Source: Rostratula benghalensis
Lineage: Eukaryota > Chordata > Aves > Charadriiformes > Rostratulidae
Direction of reading: 5' to 3'
DNA: 64,000 bases
NCBI GenBank assembly: GCA_013399305.1
Contig: VXAI01000038.1
Location: 5,808,560 to 5,872,559 of the forward strand
The translations under genes and the position numbers were made by a program. Each line of letters opens with the position of its first letter. Within the stretch, counting starts at the first letter, position 1. The notes under the pieces were generated by a model. That model was not told the origin of the DNA. It made no database searches and saw only the letters and a list, made by a program, of their open reading frames with translations. Below are positions 1 through 11,158 of this stretch, one piece after another.

Positions 1-2049
1 GGGGGTGGGGGTTGTCATCCCAGAGCCTGGGATGAGCTGGAAAGTGCTGAGGGCTGGTGCCAGTGGGTCCCTGGTCCCTTGTGGGTGCTGCTCCCCCACT
101 TCCCCCCAGAGCAGGTACTGGTGAATGCCTGCTCGTTGCAAGCAGTTATCCTGCACGCAGCATCTCCCCGTGCAGAGCTGGCTAGCAACAGAAATAATGC
201 AGCAAAATCACAGCTCACACAGTCTCCCCGTCACTTGAAAGCATCTTGAGAGCTTAAAAAACCTGCAAGATGCTCTCGTTCCCATCTTTTCCCTGCTATC
301 CTTTCCACTCACTCTCTCTGCTCTGGGACCCCTTCCTGGGGCTGGGGTGTGAGGGGGGGATGGATGGATGTGTGTGCAGCACTTCCCCAGCAGAACGGTA
401 CCAAGTTGAGCCCGGCGAATCCTGCCCGCTCGGTGCAGCAGGAGGCAGGGAGCGGGGCTGCGGGTGACTCATCTCCATGCAGTATGCAATTACCAAGGCA
501 AGTGCAGGCCCCTGCTGTTTTGCACAGGTATCTGTGTCAGCCAGGGCTATTTCCAGCTCTCTCTACGCTCCCGGCTCCTTGGAGAGGTAAAGGAATACAG
601 CCGCCTGGGTACTCTGCCTGCCACAGGGACGGGCAGGATATTCCCATGAGCAAAGAGCCCAGGGGGCTGGATATTGCATCCCGAGTTGCACAAGGAGGGG
701 AGGAGGGAGCGGTGCGCGATCGCCCACGCATTTTATGCATTTAAGGGTGCACGCGGTGCCGCAGACGGGGGGGGACACGGAGAGATGCGGTGCGGCTGCA
801 CAAGCACCCGTTGCCACTGACTGAGGGCCAGGCCAGGAGAATTTGGAGCTGTTATTATTAGTGGTGCTGGTAGCACTAAAAGTAAGCGGCGGGGATGGGG
901 TAAAGTGGAGTTTGGAAAATGCTCTGGCCTGGAAAGGCAGGGGAGGGACCAGGATAAAAGGAGCAAAGCTGTGCACGGCGGCACCTTCTCCCCTCCCTGC
1001 TGCAGCAGGTAACTGCAAGCTCCTTGGGGCAGCATCTCCATCTCCCGATCTGTACGTTGAGTGCGCACCATCCCCCATCAAGCTGTTAAGTCAAACCTCG
1101 CTCAGAGAGTGAGATTTTCGGATTCCCCAAATGTTTGCTCATTCCTTTTCCCTCCGGCCGCTGGGAGCAGGAAGCGGGGGAAAGCTTCAGCGTTGAGCGC
1201 TCCTTGGACGAGCTCCAAGCAAGGGCTGCAGCTCTCCAGCCACAAACCTCGTTTGCTACAGGGGGTTTAGCAACTGGGGTAGTCACAACCGGGCAGCAGC
1301 TGCAGCCCAGTAGCTATGGCCACAAGCAGAGGCAGCTGTATCATTACACCAGTGCTCTGTACAGCAAAACGTGTCTGCACTGGGGTGGATGGGGCGACCC
1401 TTCCTCTGTGAATCTGCCCCGAGTTTGCCCAGGGGAAGCGACCCTGGCCTTGCACAGCCTCTAGGAGTGTTCCTGGGATGCTGGGGGTTTGCTCAGCTTC
1501 ACCTGGAGGCTGTGATATGGGAGAAGCCTCCGCATGTGATACGGATGTGCCCGGCATGGGCCACTCTGTGTGTGATGAAGCAATGGATAAATGACATTAT
1601 GGAAGCCCCAGGGACGCTGTACATCACTTGTCAAGGTACATTGTATGTCCTGTTTGGCTACCCTGGAGATGAGCAGAGCTCATCACCCAGCTGGGCTGAG
1701 ACAGCTGGGTCTGCTGGAGGCAGACGTGGGGGATAACGACCAAAGGAGGGATGGATACAGAGCTGGGAACTGTGAAGGGGCTCTGTGGAGGGCTCTGTGC
1801 CTCAACCTCCCACATTTGCCTGACACGTGTCCGCTGAAGCCTGGCCTGGGCAGAGCATGAGGCCACAGTCAGACCTCTCACGAGTGTGGGCTCTGCCCTC
1901 TGTGGACAAGCCATTGGGCTGCAAGTGGCACCAAGCACCTTTGTCCTTCCTGCACCCCCCACCCCCCAGGCAGAGCCCTAGACATGGGAGAACTGCTAGT
2001 TTTTTCCTGGAAAAATCACATTAATCTTCCTCAGCGCCGCCTTCCTGGC

Positions 2050-2580
2050 CTCTGTCACAGTATGGTGCCCCAGTGCCAGCTCCGTTTTAAAAGCATTATT
2101 TATTTGTAATAAAAGCTGATCTAAACAGCAACACTGTCAGGACAATAAAGATAAAAATGCAGTGGTTGTCACAACTGTCAGCACCCCCGGGAATGGGGGA
2201 CTGGCAGTGCCCGGCTGCAGTCCCCTCCAGCCCTCTGTGCCAGAGGGGCAGAGGAGGAAACCTCCGGCAGCGTGTGCCGCCGGCAGCCTTTGGGCCAGGA
2301 AAAGCAGCGTCTGGGCTGGGGCTTTTTTTTTAACATGCAGGTGCACTCCTTATGTACACTTGTTATTTTCTCAATGTTTAGCAACTTCAATTTCATTTAT
2401 TGCATGAATAAACGAGCAAATATGCCATATAGAAATGTTGGGAAGTAAGCTGGTTTGTTAAGCCCCTTCATTAAATGAACTGTCTACTATTAAAATATCT
2501 GTCGTAATGCGCTGATTTCCCATTAGCAACGGTAACAAAAAATGCTCTTTATCCATACAAAACTAGATTTTCAGCACATG
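2050..2580. other. AT-rich island, candidate conserved non-coding element
   Basis: Within GC-rich flanks this block is markedly AT-rich. It carries homeobox-type TAAT/ATTA cores, AATAAA-like strings near 2108, 2143 and 2406, and little repeat character. It has no open frame of interest. Blocks of this texture in vertebrate intergenic DNA are often conserved enhancers, but conservation cannot be tested from one sequence, so this is an inference. Confidence 0.3.
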
Positions 2581-2801
2581 GATCTGGTAGCAAGTGTTGA
2601 ATCGGTGCATGGCTGAGACCATAAACCATGGCGACTGGTGGCATCTCCATCTGCCCACAGGGATGTGGTGGGTGATGGGGAGGCGTTCCATACCCCAGGC
2701 TGGTGGCCAGGCTGAGATCTTCACCCTGAGGTTCTTCCTGGAAAAGTCTGCCTCGGCCGCCCAGCCCCAGCCCCATGGCGGTGTCCCACCAGGCATGGTG
2801 A

Positions 2802-2862
2802 TCAGGAAGCATGCAGGAAGTGAGCAGGAAGCGAGCAGGAAGCACGCCTCACTCGCTTCCTG
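2802..2862. repeat. 11-bp tandem repeat with an inverted copy
   Basis: About four head-to-tail copies of an 11-bp unit, consensus GCAGGAAGYGA, occupy 2802-2845. The 11 bases CAGGAAGCGAG at 2825-2835 are repeated as a perfect inverted copy at 2852-2862, giving a possible 11-bp stem with a 16-base loop. Each unit holds a GGAA core, so ETS-factor binding is conceivable but unproven. Confidence 0.6.
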
Positions 2863-3518
2863 AACATCTCTGCTCCTTCCATCACTCTTCCTTCTGGCGG
2901 ATGGAAAGAAAGCTGTAGCAGAGGCCCTGGGGAGATCCTGTCCTGGCTCCTGCACACCCCTGTCCCTGTGGCTCTGCACGCTCTGGCTGGCTCCGCTGGT
3001 TTCTCCCTTGGGGCCATGGGTTTTGGCAGGGCTGGGCAGGGGCAGGGTGCTGCACCAGGGCTCCTCTCAGGCTTGGTTTCTCCCCAGGCTTTCCAGACTG
3101 GCTTTATTTTCAGGCACGAGCCCTGTGAGCAGCTGCATTTGAATGCCTCCTGGCTGGAGCAGAGCATAGCCACGGCTGGGACAAAACAAAACCAGTATTC
3201 ACGGGCGGTCATTTAAATTCCCAGCAGCTGTTCCCTCCCAGCACGCTCACGTCTGCCCTCCTTCGCTGTCTGCAGGCACATTTGGGGGCCTTTTCCCCGG
3301 GTGGTAGGCGAGCAGACAGGCAGGCACCCCCAGGACACGGGGTAAACCCAATGCAATGGGGCTTTGGGCCAGACGTAGCTGCGGGACCCCAGGCAGGAGC
3401 TGGGGGGTGCCTTTTGGCCCCGAGTGCGCTCACATGAGAGAGAAATTGCTCGCGCGTGTTTTGGTCTGGCTGGGTTTAACCCCAGCCCTGCTTTCCCACG
3501 TGTGCTGCCAGCACAGCG

Positions 3519-3551
3519 GGCAGGGAGCAGGCAGGGAGCAGGCAGGGAGCA
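3519..3551. repeat. Three perfect copies of an 11-bp unit
   Basis: The unit GGCAGGGAGCA occurs three times without mismatch at 3519-3529, 3530-3540 and 3541-3551, followed by a decayed partial copy. It is a short minisatellite in non-coding DNA and likely to vary in copy number between individuals. Confidence 0.8.
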
Positions 3552-3721
3552 GGCAGCAGCACGCCGGGCTCCAGCAGCAGGAGCGAGCACGCTGCGGTTT
3601 TCCAGCCGGAGACAGAGGGATGCTGTGAGGAGCTGGTGGAGAAAAGCTGCCTGCAATCCCATCCCGCCTGCCACCACAAAGGAGTTTAGTGGCCTCAATT
3701 TAATTCCCATTTGTACACAGT

Positions 3722-3767
3722 ATGGAAAAAAAAAATAATTTAAAAAAACAGAAAAAGGAGGAAGAAG
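3722..3767 (+). repeat. A-rich low-complexity tract
   Basis: Runs of A broken by TAATTT and CAG. No retroelement body is recognisable next to it, so it is called only as low-complexity sequence. Confidence 0.6.
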
Positions 3768-6227
3768 AGTGAAATCACAGATCGGTGTGAACCGGCTGGG
3801 ATGGGGATGTGTGAGCTGCAGCCTCATGGGACACACAAGCCACCAGGGATGTGCCCAGCTCCGGGCAGAGGGTGCTGTGCTGGTGGCAGGGACGGGTGCT
3901 GCAGGGGAAGGACAGGGACACATCGCTCTGGTTGGATGTTCCCAGCACACCCAAGCCCAGGCTGGGAGACCTGTGGTGTTTTGATGTAGCTGGAGCCCAC
4001 TGGGCACGGGGCTCTCCTTATCCTGGCTGGAGACCCACACCAACAGAAAGTGCACAGGTTGTGGTGGGCCAAGCCTAGTCCTGCAGAGCCAGTGCCTGTA
4101 TCTCCCTCCTCTCCTCGCCTCTGGGACATGTGTGGGGATGGAACTGACCTGGCAGGGGGAAGGCTGGGGGAGGGAAGATGCTGCTTAAAGCCCCGAGCAG
4201 CCAGGGCTCTGATTTCAAAAAATAAAGTGAGGATTTTCATCTGTATTTGCTTAGTGAGTTAATGACTTTATTTCTGATTTGATGCTCTTGTCTCTGATGA
4301 CTCAGGCACAAAAAGGGAGAGCAGATAAGAGCAAAGAGGCTTGGGTGGAGGGATCCTGGTAGCTGCTCAGTGCCCAGCATACCCTGGCCTGGATCCTTTC
4401 CAGGGGATTCCAGAAATGCTGTCAGCACTGGGAGAGGGACTGCAGGCATAGGGAGGTCAGAAGCTTGGGGAGTGAAAGCAGGAGCAGCCATCCCTGATAA
4501 GAGATGGATCTGCCCTGTTATGGCTATGGCAATTACACTAACAAGAGAACTAAGTATTTTATATTTGGCATGACCTGCACGGATCATGCTGTACCACTCC
4601 AGCCCTTGTCCTCTTCTGGGGGGAATAAACCTCTCTGGTGGGAGGAGAGGAGCACTTCTCCTTGCCCTGACACTTCCAGGGACCTGGCTGCCAGTCCCTT
4701 GCCCCTGGGCGACTGTGGAGGCCTGGTAGGCAGCAGGGAATGCCCCCCTCAGCCTGGGGGAGCAAATTAGTCCCAGAGCAACCCAGCCCCTCTCTGGCTC
4801 CATTTCTGCACCACAAGAAACAGAGGTGTTTAGCCTGAATTAGCTGTTTTAATCAGGAGGGCAATCCTGATCTCGCTGCACCCCTAAGAAACTGGACAAA
4901 ACACACTCTTTTTTCTGGTGAACCTCCTCTCCTCTCCCTCATCGCTTGTTTCCAACTTCCTCAAGCCCTGCAGAGACATGAGCCGATCTCTTTGCAGCTG
5001 GAGAACTAGCATCTCAGCTCTTCCAAATAAATAGAAAATGACCCAGTTTCTTTATTTTCCTCATTTCCCAAAGTCCAAGCACCCAAAAAATGAGACAGTA
5101 AGTAGAAGCCACAAATAGATTTCACATATCCTGACAGCTGGGAGCTGAAAGCAGGGGAAATGGTTCCTGCCTTCCCTGCTCTGACCCAGGTATGGCAGCA
5201 GCACCTTCCCTGGGGTTAACTTTCCCAGGTCAAAGAAGCAGGAGAGGCTTTGGGGCTGACCCCCAGCTCCAGTCGTTTCTAACAAACTGCTTGGGAAAGC
5301 TGTCACCCCCTTGGGGGATCTGGTGCTCTAGCCCCCCAGGTGTGGTGGGGTCTGGAGCAACTGAGGTTCCAGGATGGCGCAGGTGGCTGGCCTGGGGCTC
5401 CAAGAAACATCTCTTCTGCAGCTCAGCTTCACAGCCCTAGGCTCTGCTGGCACTGCAGCTGGATGCACCTCTACTTCCAACTGGGAGTGGCTTGGTTAGG
5501 TGCAGGAAACCCTCTTTTCCTAAGATTTTGTTTGTCTTCAGTCCTTTTTTTTTATTGATGATGCTAAGGGGGCTCACAGTGACTGCAGCCCGTGGGGACC
5601 AGGCTCATCCAAGGCAGGGGAAGAGCCTCCTGGGGGTTGCTCCCATCCTCCAAGTGTTAAGGTGAGCAACAGAACGTGCCCAGCCTTCAACTATTCCTAT
5701 CACGTCCCATCTGGAGACAGAAATCTGCCTGCTGGCTTTACAATTAAAATTGAAATTATTTGATTATGGGGATTCATTAGTAAAAACAAACACCAGGCAG
5801 CCTTTTTCCCCTCTCCCCCCCACCCTGTCCCCACCCAGCCGTTCTGCCCTGGGGCTGTTCTAGGTAAATCCCAGCCAGGATGCGGGCTGGGCACACAAAG
5901 GGTGTTCTTGTCTGCAGCTTGTAGCTACAGTCGGGTGCAGCCCAAAAGAGGCAAATTTTAGACTCCCAAATCTCCTTCATCAGGTAGAGATGCAACAACA
6001 GCCTTGGACAGATGGCTCGATGGACTGCCTCTCCACAGCAGGCGTAGTGATGGCTTTAGCAGCAGCAGGACAGTTCCCAGCCCCCCACAGCCTGCTGAAG
6101 GCTTGCAGAGCTTACTGGGGGGCTCCCAAAGCCCTTGAGGCTTCCAATTTACACTTTGACTCCGTTCCCTTCATTCTGTGAGTCTTTGCAATGGGGCTAT
6201 TTACACCTTCACACCAAACTGGAATTG

Positions 6228-6290
6228 CCTTTGAAAAAAAAAGAAAAACAAACCCAAAAAAACCAAAACAAAACCCCCAAAAAAGTCTGT
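6228..6290 (+). repeat. A-rich tract with CAAACCC interruptions
   Basis: This strand is almost entirely A and C, with repeated A-runs joined by CAAACCC or CAAAAC. The same texture recurs near 51226-51365 and 54645-54690. It may be a decayed simple repeat or old retroposon tails. Confidence 0.6.
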
Positions 6291-8034
6291 TTATCTTCCC
6301 CACAACTGGTTCATCCCGGGGGGAAAAGTGTGGAGCACGGGGAAGGGCTGAGCTGGTGCAGCACAGGCTGCCCGTGGTGCATGCAGATGTTCGAGTCCCC
6401 AAAGCCATGGCAGTTCTGGGGGAAGTAATTCAATTAACACTCGGGACCTTGGGAACAGGCTGTGCAGGCTGGGAGAGGAGGAATGCTAATGAAAGAGGGC
6501 TTGGGAATGTTGCTGGGTTGGAGTGCCGTGGCCTGGCTGCTCCCAGCGCCTGGTTTTCTCTAGCAGATGGCATGGCTCCGGGCAGTGGGGAGGTGAGGTG
6601 CGAATTAGGCAGCTTTTCTGCCTGATGGGAGGAAAGGGCTTTGAAATGGCTTTTGATGCTGAATCGGTGGCCCCTCAGAAAGGGCCTGTGGCTGAAGAGG
6701 AATGCACTGTCTCTCCAGCAGCAGCATGCCACCAGGCAGCCCTGCCAGGGTCCCACACCTGCAGAAGGTAGGGTGACCCCTCTGCCTGCAAGCAGGGACT
6801 CTTCCCTTGAGTGCTCACCTGAGTTTCTCCATCCTCACCTCCTACTGCACCATCTGCATTTGCTCCAGTGTAAAACTGCTCTGGGGGGCGGGTCTCCTCA
6901 GCACCACAGCATGTTCCCACAGCTGGGAACTGGCCAAGGAGACTGAGCCATGGTACCCGCAGACCAGGGGCCCAGGCTGTCTGAGCTCAACAGCCCTGTA
7001 CAATGAAGGGGACCCAGGCCCAGAGCTGCAGAGCTCTGGGTGGGGATGGAAGCCTTGGCTCACAGCAGGGCCAGCGGTGCCAGCTCTGGCTGATGGCAGT
7101 GCCTGGTGGCACACAGGGATCACACACAGCTTTTTCCTCAGGTGGCAAGGGCAGCTGGGCAGGGGAGGTGGAGAGGGGAGCTGAGTCAGGCTTGGAGATC
7201 TCAGTGCCCAAAATGACTTAAGGCCATTGCAGCCTGGGGTCCACCAGCGGGTGTTATTTGGGATGCCTTTGCAGGGATGTATTTGGGATGGATTTGTAGT
7301 CCCAAGTCCCAGCGTGACATCTCCCATGGGGCTAGGGAGGAGATCTGTGGCTGTGGGTGTCTGTCCCCTTTGCCAGGCTGGGCCACAGGAAAGGGCAGCT
7401 GTCACAGGAGCCGCTGGGAAGGCAGGAGGGTGCTCTGCACCCCCACCCTGCCACACTCGCTCCTTAACTCCTGTGGCCTCTGGAAAGCCCCGGTGTGTCT
7501 GCGGCCAACAGAGTGACCTTGGGGACAGGACAAGATCACAGGGATCTGCCTTTTGCTGCCAAGAGGATGAAGCCCCTCATGCCATGGAGATGATGAAGCC
7601 CCAGGGGAAAGAGTGCATTGCCCTGGGACCACTGGCTGGGGGTGGTCCCTGTCTGGGGACCCCCTTGGGTCATGGTGGGGCAGGGGCACACGGGGCAGGG
7701 GCTGGCACGCTGGCTGAGCTTTTCGTGGTGGGTAGCATTGCCCGGCAGCTCCAGCTGACTCATGTCACGTCAGGACAAGGCTGTCTCCCCAGCAGCATGA
7801 AGCCTCTTCTAGCTGGTGGCACTGGGCTGAGCTGCAGCCAAGGCAGGTGGCGGGGGGTGTGTGGGGGGGCGCGGGTTATAAGGTTACACTGAAGAAAGAC
7901 CATCTCCCAGCGGGATGCTCCCCTCCCTGGCTGCATGCCCATCTGCCTGCCCAGCCTCAGCTCAGTGCCTGGGAATACTCCAACACCATCCCCCGGGTGG
8001 GGGCCTGGATGCAGCCCCGGGATGGTAGGGTCCT

Positions 8035-8165
8035 GCGCTGCAGGGATGTTCTCTGACAGCAGGGTCTGGCTGCAGGGAAGGACTCTGACAACAGGGGTCC
8101 ATCCGTGGGGATATGCTCCAACAGACAGTGGGGTCTGACTGCAGGGAACTGTTCTGACAGTGGTG
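8035..8165. repeat. Degenerate ~32-bp tandem repeat
   Basis: Variants of 'TGCAGGGA…TCTGACAGCAGGG' recur from about 8039, 8071 and 8132, with spacing near 32 bases or a multiple, and with many mismatches. It is an old, decayed minisatellite with no coding potential that I accept. Confidence 0.45.
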
Positions 8166-9428
8166 CTAAGCCACAGAAAAGGGGGCAGCAGGGTCAGTCC
8201 TCTGTGCCTGGGCAAGTATCACCAAGTCAGTGGCGCTAACAACATTGCTGTCCTACCCAGCTTGCTTTGTGGGCTAAATCTTTAACCAGAGGAAGGGTTT
8301 AACTTTATCAGTGGCTGAAAAATGTGGCATTGTTTCCCTGGGGCAAAGTATCCTGATCCCTGCAGGAATCCCAGACGTGGCTCTTTTTCCTGAGCCTCAC
8401 TCAGCAGCTGCCTGGTGCTTGTGTCCAGCCCTTTGGCACAGGGACCCACAGGACCCTCTAGGGCAGGCAGCACCCTGTACCCTGTGCAGGGTCTGGGCTC
8501 CCAGCTGGCACCATTTTCCCTCCAAAATCTCAGTTTGCACAGAGCTGGGCACATGGGCACCGTGCCAGCATCAAGGAGCTGGCACTTCCCTTGCAGGGTG
8601 TACCTGGGCATTGATTGCTCTCCCAACGAGCAGCATGAGAAGACAGCCACTGCTGGAGCAGAGACCTCCATGTGCCCTCAATGGGAGCCCACCTGCTGGT
8701 CCCCTCACCAGCCCTGCTTTTTCCCCAGTCCTGTAAAACCTTCCACAACCCCTGCCTGGAGCAGGATGATTGATTACCGTTATTAAGGCTGGAGAACAGT
8801 TTCTGTGCACATCCAGGTAGTTCAGGAACAATTAGTCATCCACCAGCAAGGGGGCACCAGGCTGTTCCTCTGTCCCTGTTGAGGTGGGAGCCCTCCATTA
8901 CCTGAGCAAGGGTCTGAGGTGGCACCTGGCATTCCTGAAGTGGTTGAAAGGAACCCTATCTCCTTGCAGATAGCCCTTTTCCGCCAGCCCTTCCTGGGAA
9001 AGGGCAGGGCTTTGGCAGCAGCATAGTCCCAGGGGAGGGTTTGGTCTGGAGCTGACTCCTACACCCCCAAGGGCATCTGATGGGCCAAAGGGAGAGGGTC
9101 TGCAACCCCCAGACCCACGGCAGAGGTTTACCCCCCTCCAGGGTGATGCCCCAGCTGCAGCTTGTGCTTTTACATGGGGTGGGTGCAATGGAGGGGCTGA
9201 GGAAGAGGGTAGGGGTGCTCATCCCTGGTACAGTGGGTACCACTCAGCAGCCACCAGCACAGTGGTCCTGTGGAGCCGTGCCAGGCACAGCTCCAGCCAG
9301 GGGCTCATCTGGCAGCTCTGTGACAGCAGGGACATTGGCAGCAGCCGGCTGCCGGCTGGGAAGGAGGGGGGGGGCATAATGACAGTCCATCTCAGTGAAG
9401 GTAGCAGAGCATGAAAGCAATTTCACAC

Positions 9429-9434
9429 TTTATT
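9429..9434 (-). terminator. Possible distal poly(A) signal (AATAAA, minus strand)
   Basis: A TTTATT on the plus strand reads AATAAA on the minus strand. It is downstream of ARHGEF37 in the right direction, but more than 5 kb from the stop codon. The hexamer alone is weak evidence. Confidence 0.15.
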
Positions 9435-10644
9435 AGACAATTCAGGTGCCGGCTGCGCAAGCCTGGAGCCAGCACTGCTGTTCACACCTCCGCTCGTGTC
9501 TCACTGCTCTCCGTGGGGCTCAGCCCTCCCTCAGGCCACGCAGCACCATCCTGATCACGGCTAGTGACACAGTGAGCAGAGCCAGCTGCAGGGGGCCAGT
9601 GTGCCAGGGCTGCTGGCTGCTTCCTGTGGGCTACCCTGCTCCCAGACATGGGTGGGCGGCTGGGAACAGCGGAGCCACAGGCTGTCTCTGCTCAGAGCCA
9701 GCTCAGCCTGGCAGTGGTGGTGAACTCCAGCGCTGTGGCTGCAGGCACAGCTCTGCTTGGGCTGCCTGTGGAGGCAGGGCACATTTCAGCCCAGGGCAGC
9801 TGGGTCCCCCCTGCTCCCCTCCATCCCTGCCCACTGCAGCCCTGCTGCACCTCAACTCCCCTTCTGGCACCCCACAGTGAAGGGACAGGCCCAGGTTTGG
9901 GATCCTAAGCTGGGGGCTCCTCTGGCAGCTGCTTTCCTCTCCCACCTCCCTACCACCAGGATGCCCCAGCAGAGCCAGCGGGCACATCGACACCTGGGCA
10001 TGAAGCCATCCTCCCCGCCATCCAGGTGTCTCCATCTGGAGATGTGCTTTGTGGCTCCCCACCCTGCCCACGGCCACTGCTGTGTCACCAGGGACCAGCA
10101 CGCCCCGCAAAACAGGGGAGAGCGGAGACCGAGCTGCCACCCTCCTGCTCTCCAGTGCGTGGCTGGGCTGGTGCCCGGCACCCCAGGGACACGGCCGTGT
10201 GCTGTCACACCCTGCGGGTGGACGACATCCAAATGCCTGCACGTCCAGGATATGAATCAGCCCGGACAGGAGTGCAGCAGCCGCTCCTGGACAACCAAAG
10301 CCTCCTGGCAGGCTGTTCCAGCCGCCTGGCTGTGCCAGTGCCAAACCCCTCACGGGTGGGCAGGCAGGTTGCAGGCAGCAGCACCTGCCTGGCTCTGCTG
10401 CCACCTTGCAGATCAGCTCCGGGCACAGCAAGACCCCAGCCTGGCATGTGTTTCGTTCCCTCTTGCTCCTGTGGTGCCTGGCCAGGGCGATGCATGACCT
10501 TGACCTGACCTCCTGGCGAGGAGCTGTCCCTGACTGGCTGTCGCCTTGTGCCCAGGGCCATGAGCATGTTCCACCAGGCCAGCCAGAGCATTCCTCATGG
10601 GAGAGCCTGTCCTTGATGGGCTATTTAAAGGTACGCTTGTGCCC

Positions 10645-10650
10645 TTTATT
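10645..10650 (-). terminator. Possible ARHGEF37 poly(A) signal (AATAAA, minus strand)
   Basis: This is the first canonical AATAAA that I find on the minus strand downstream of the ARHGEF37 stop codon, about 3.8 kb away. If used, the 3'UTR would run through an antisense CR1 copy. Non-canonical signals closer to the stop are not excluded; an AT-rich patch lies near 13620-13640. Confidence 0.25.
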
Positions 10651-10736
10651 GCCACTCATGTTTAGGCTGGAAGAGCCCTGCACCCCCTCCGCTGACTCTG
10701 AGGGGCACTTCCAGGCTCAGGGCAGCAGCAGAAACT

Positions 10737-11158
10737 GCTGGAGAGGGTACCACAGAGGGCTACAAAGATGATTAGGGGATAAGAACATCTCTTTTATGAG
10801 GAAATACCAAGGGACTTGGGTCTTTTTAGTCTGGAGAAAGGAGAAAACCAAGGGGGGATCTGATCAGTGCCTATAAATACTTAATGGATGGGTGTCAGGA
10901 GGATTTTTTCAGTGGTGCCCAGTGATAGGACAGGAGATATCTGGCACAAATTTGAACATAGGAAGTTTCATCTGGCAGAGGGTGGCAGAGCCCTGGAACA
11001 GGCTGCCCAGAGAGGTGGTGGAATCCATCTCTGGAGACATTCAAAACCCACGTGGACATCTTCCTGTGCAACCTGCTCTAGGTGGGCCTGCTTTGGCAAG
11101 GGGTTAGACTAAATGATCTCCCCCTTCCATCCCCGTATCATTCTGTGATTCTGTGAAA
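10737..11158 (+). mobile_element. CR1 LINE fragment (3' end), sense strand
   Basis: The stretch follows the well-known order of the avian CR1 3' region. It begins with the 'GCTGGAG…CAAAGATGAT' block, followed by 'AGTGATAGGACA', then 'GGAACAGGCTGCCCAGAG', then 'CTCTGGAGACATTCAAAACC', 'CTGCTCTAGGTGG' and 'TTAGACTAAATGATCTC'. It ends in the 8-bp terminal repeat ATTCTGTG ATTCTGTG at about 11141-11156. CR1 copies are usually 5'-truncated and lack target-site duplications, as here. It has no intact reverse-transcriptase frame and is a fossil. It lies antisense to ARHGEF37 in its 3' flank. Confidence 0.9.

Larger units (their letters stand above)
1..9400. other. Intergenic DNA left of ARHGEF37
   Basis: No exon that I can recognise lies here on either strand. 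The many open frames of 60-280 codons have low-complexity, GC-driven compositions rich in Pro, Ser, Gly, Cys and Trp, no domain motifs, and no linked splice signals. The stretch is GC-rich, interrupted by AT-rich islands near 2050-2580, 4200-4270, 4490-4570 and 5690-5790. It also has A-rich tracts at 3722-3767 and 6228-6290 and two small 11-bp tandem repeats. From known synteny the next gene leftward would be PPARGC1B, but no sequence resembling its first coding exon was seen. Confidence 0.6.

Noticed and set aside
3213..4055. 280-codon minus-strand frame
   Set aside because: Crosses a minisatellite and an A-rich tract, has Pro/Cys/Trp-rich chance composition, and shows no domain.
1..9400. 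First exon of PPARGC1B expected from synteny
   Set aside because: No minus-strand sequence encoding its acidic N-terminus was seen, so it must lie further left or be undetectable here.
10888..11112. Plus-strand frames in the 10.9-11.1 kb interval
   Set aside because: They fall within the 3' non-coding part of a CR1 copy, so they are repeat sequence rather than a gene.
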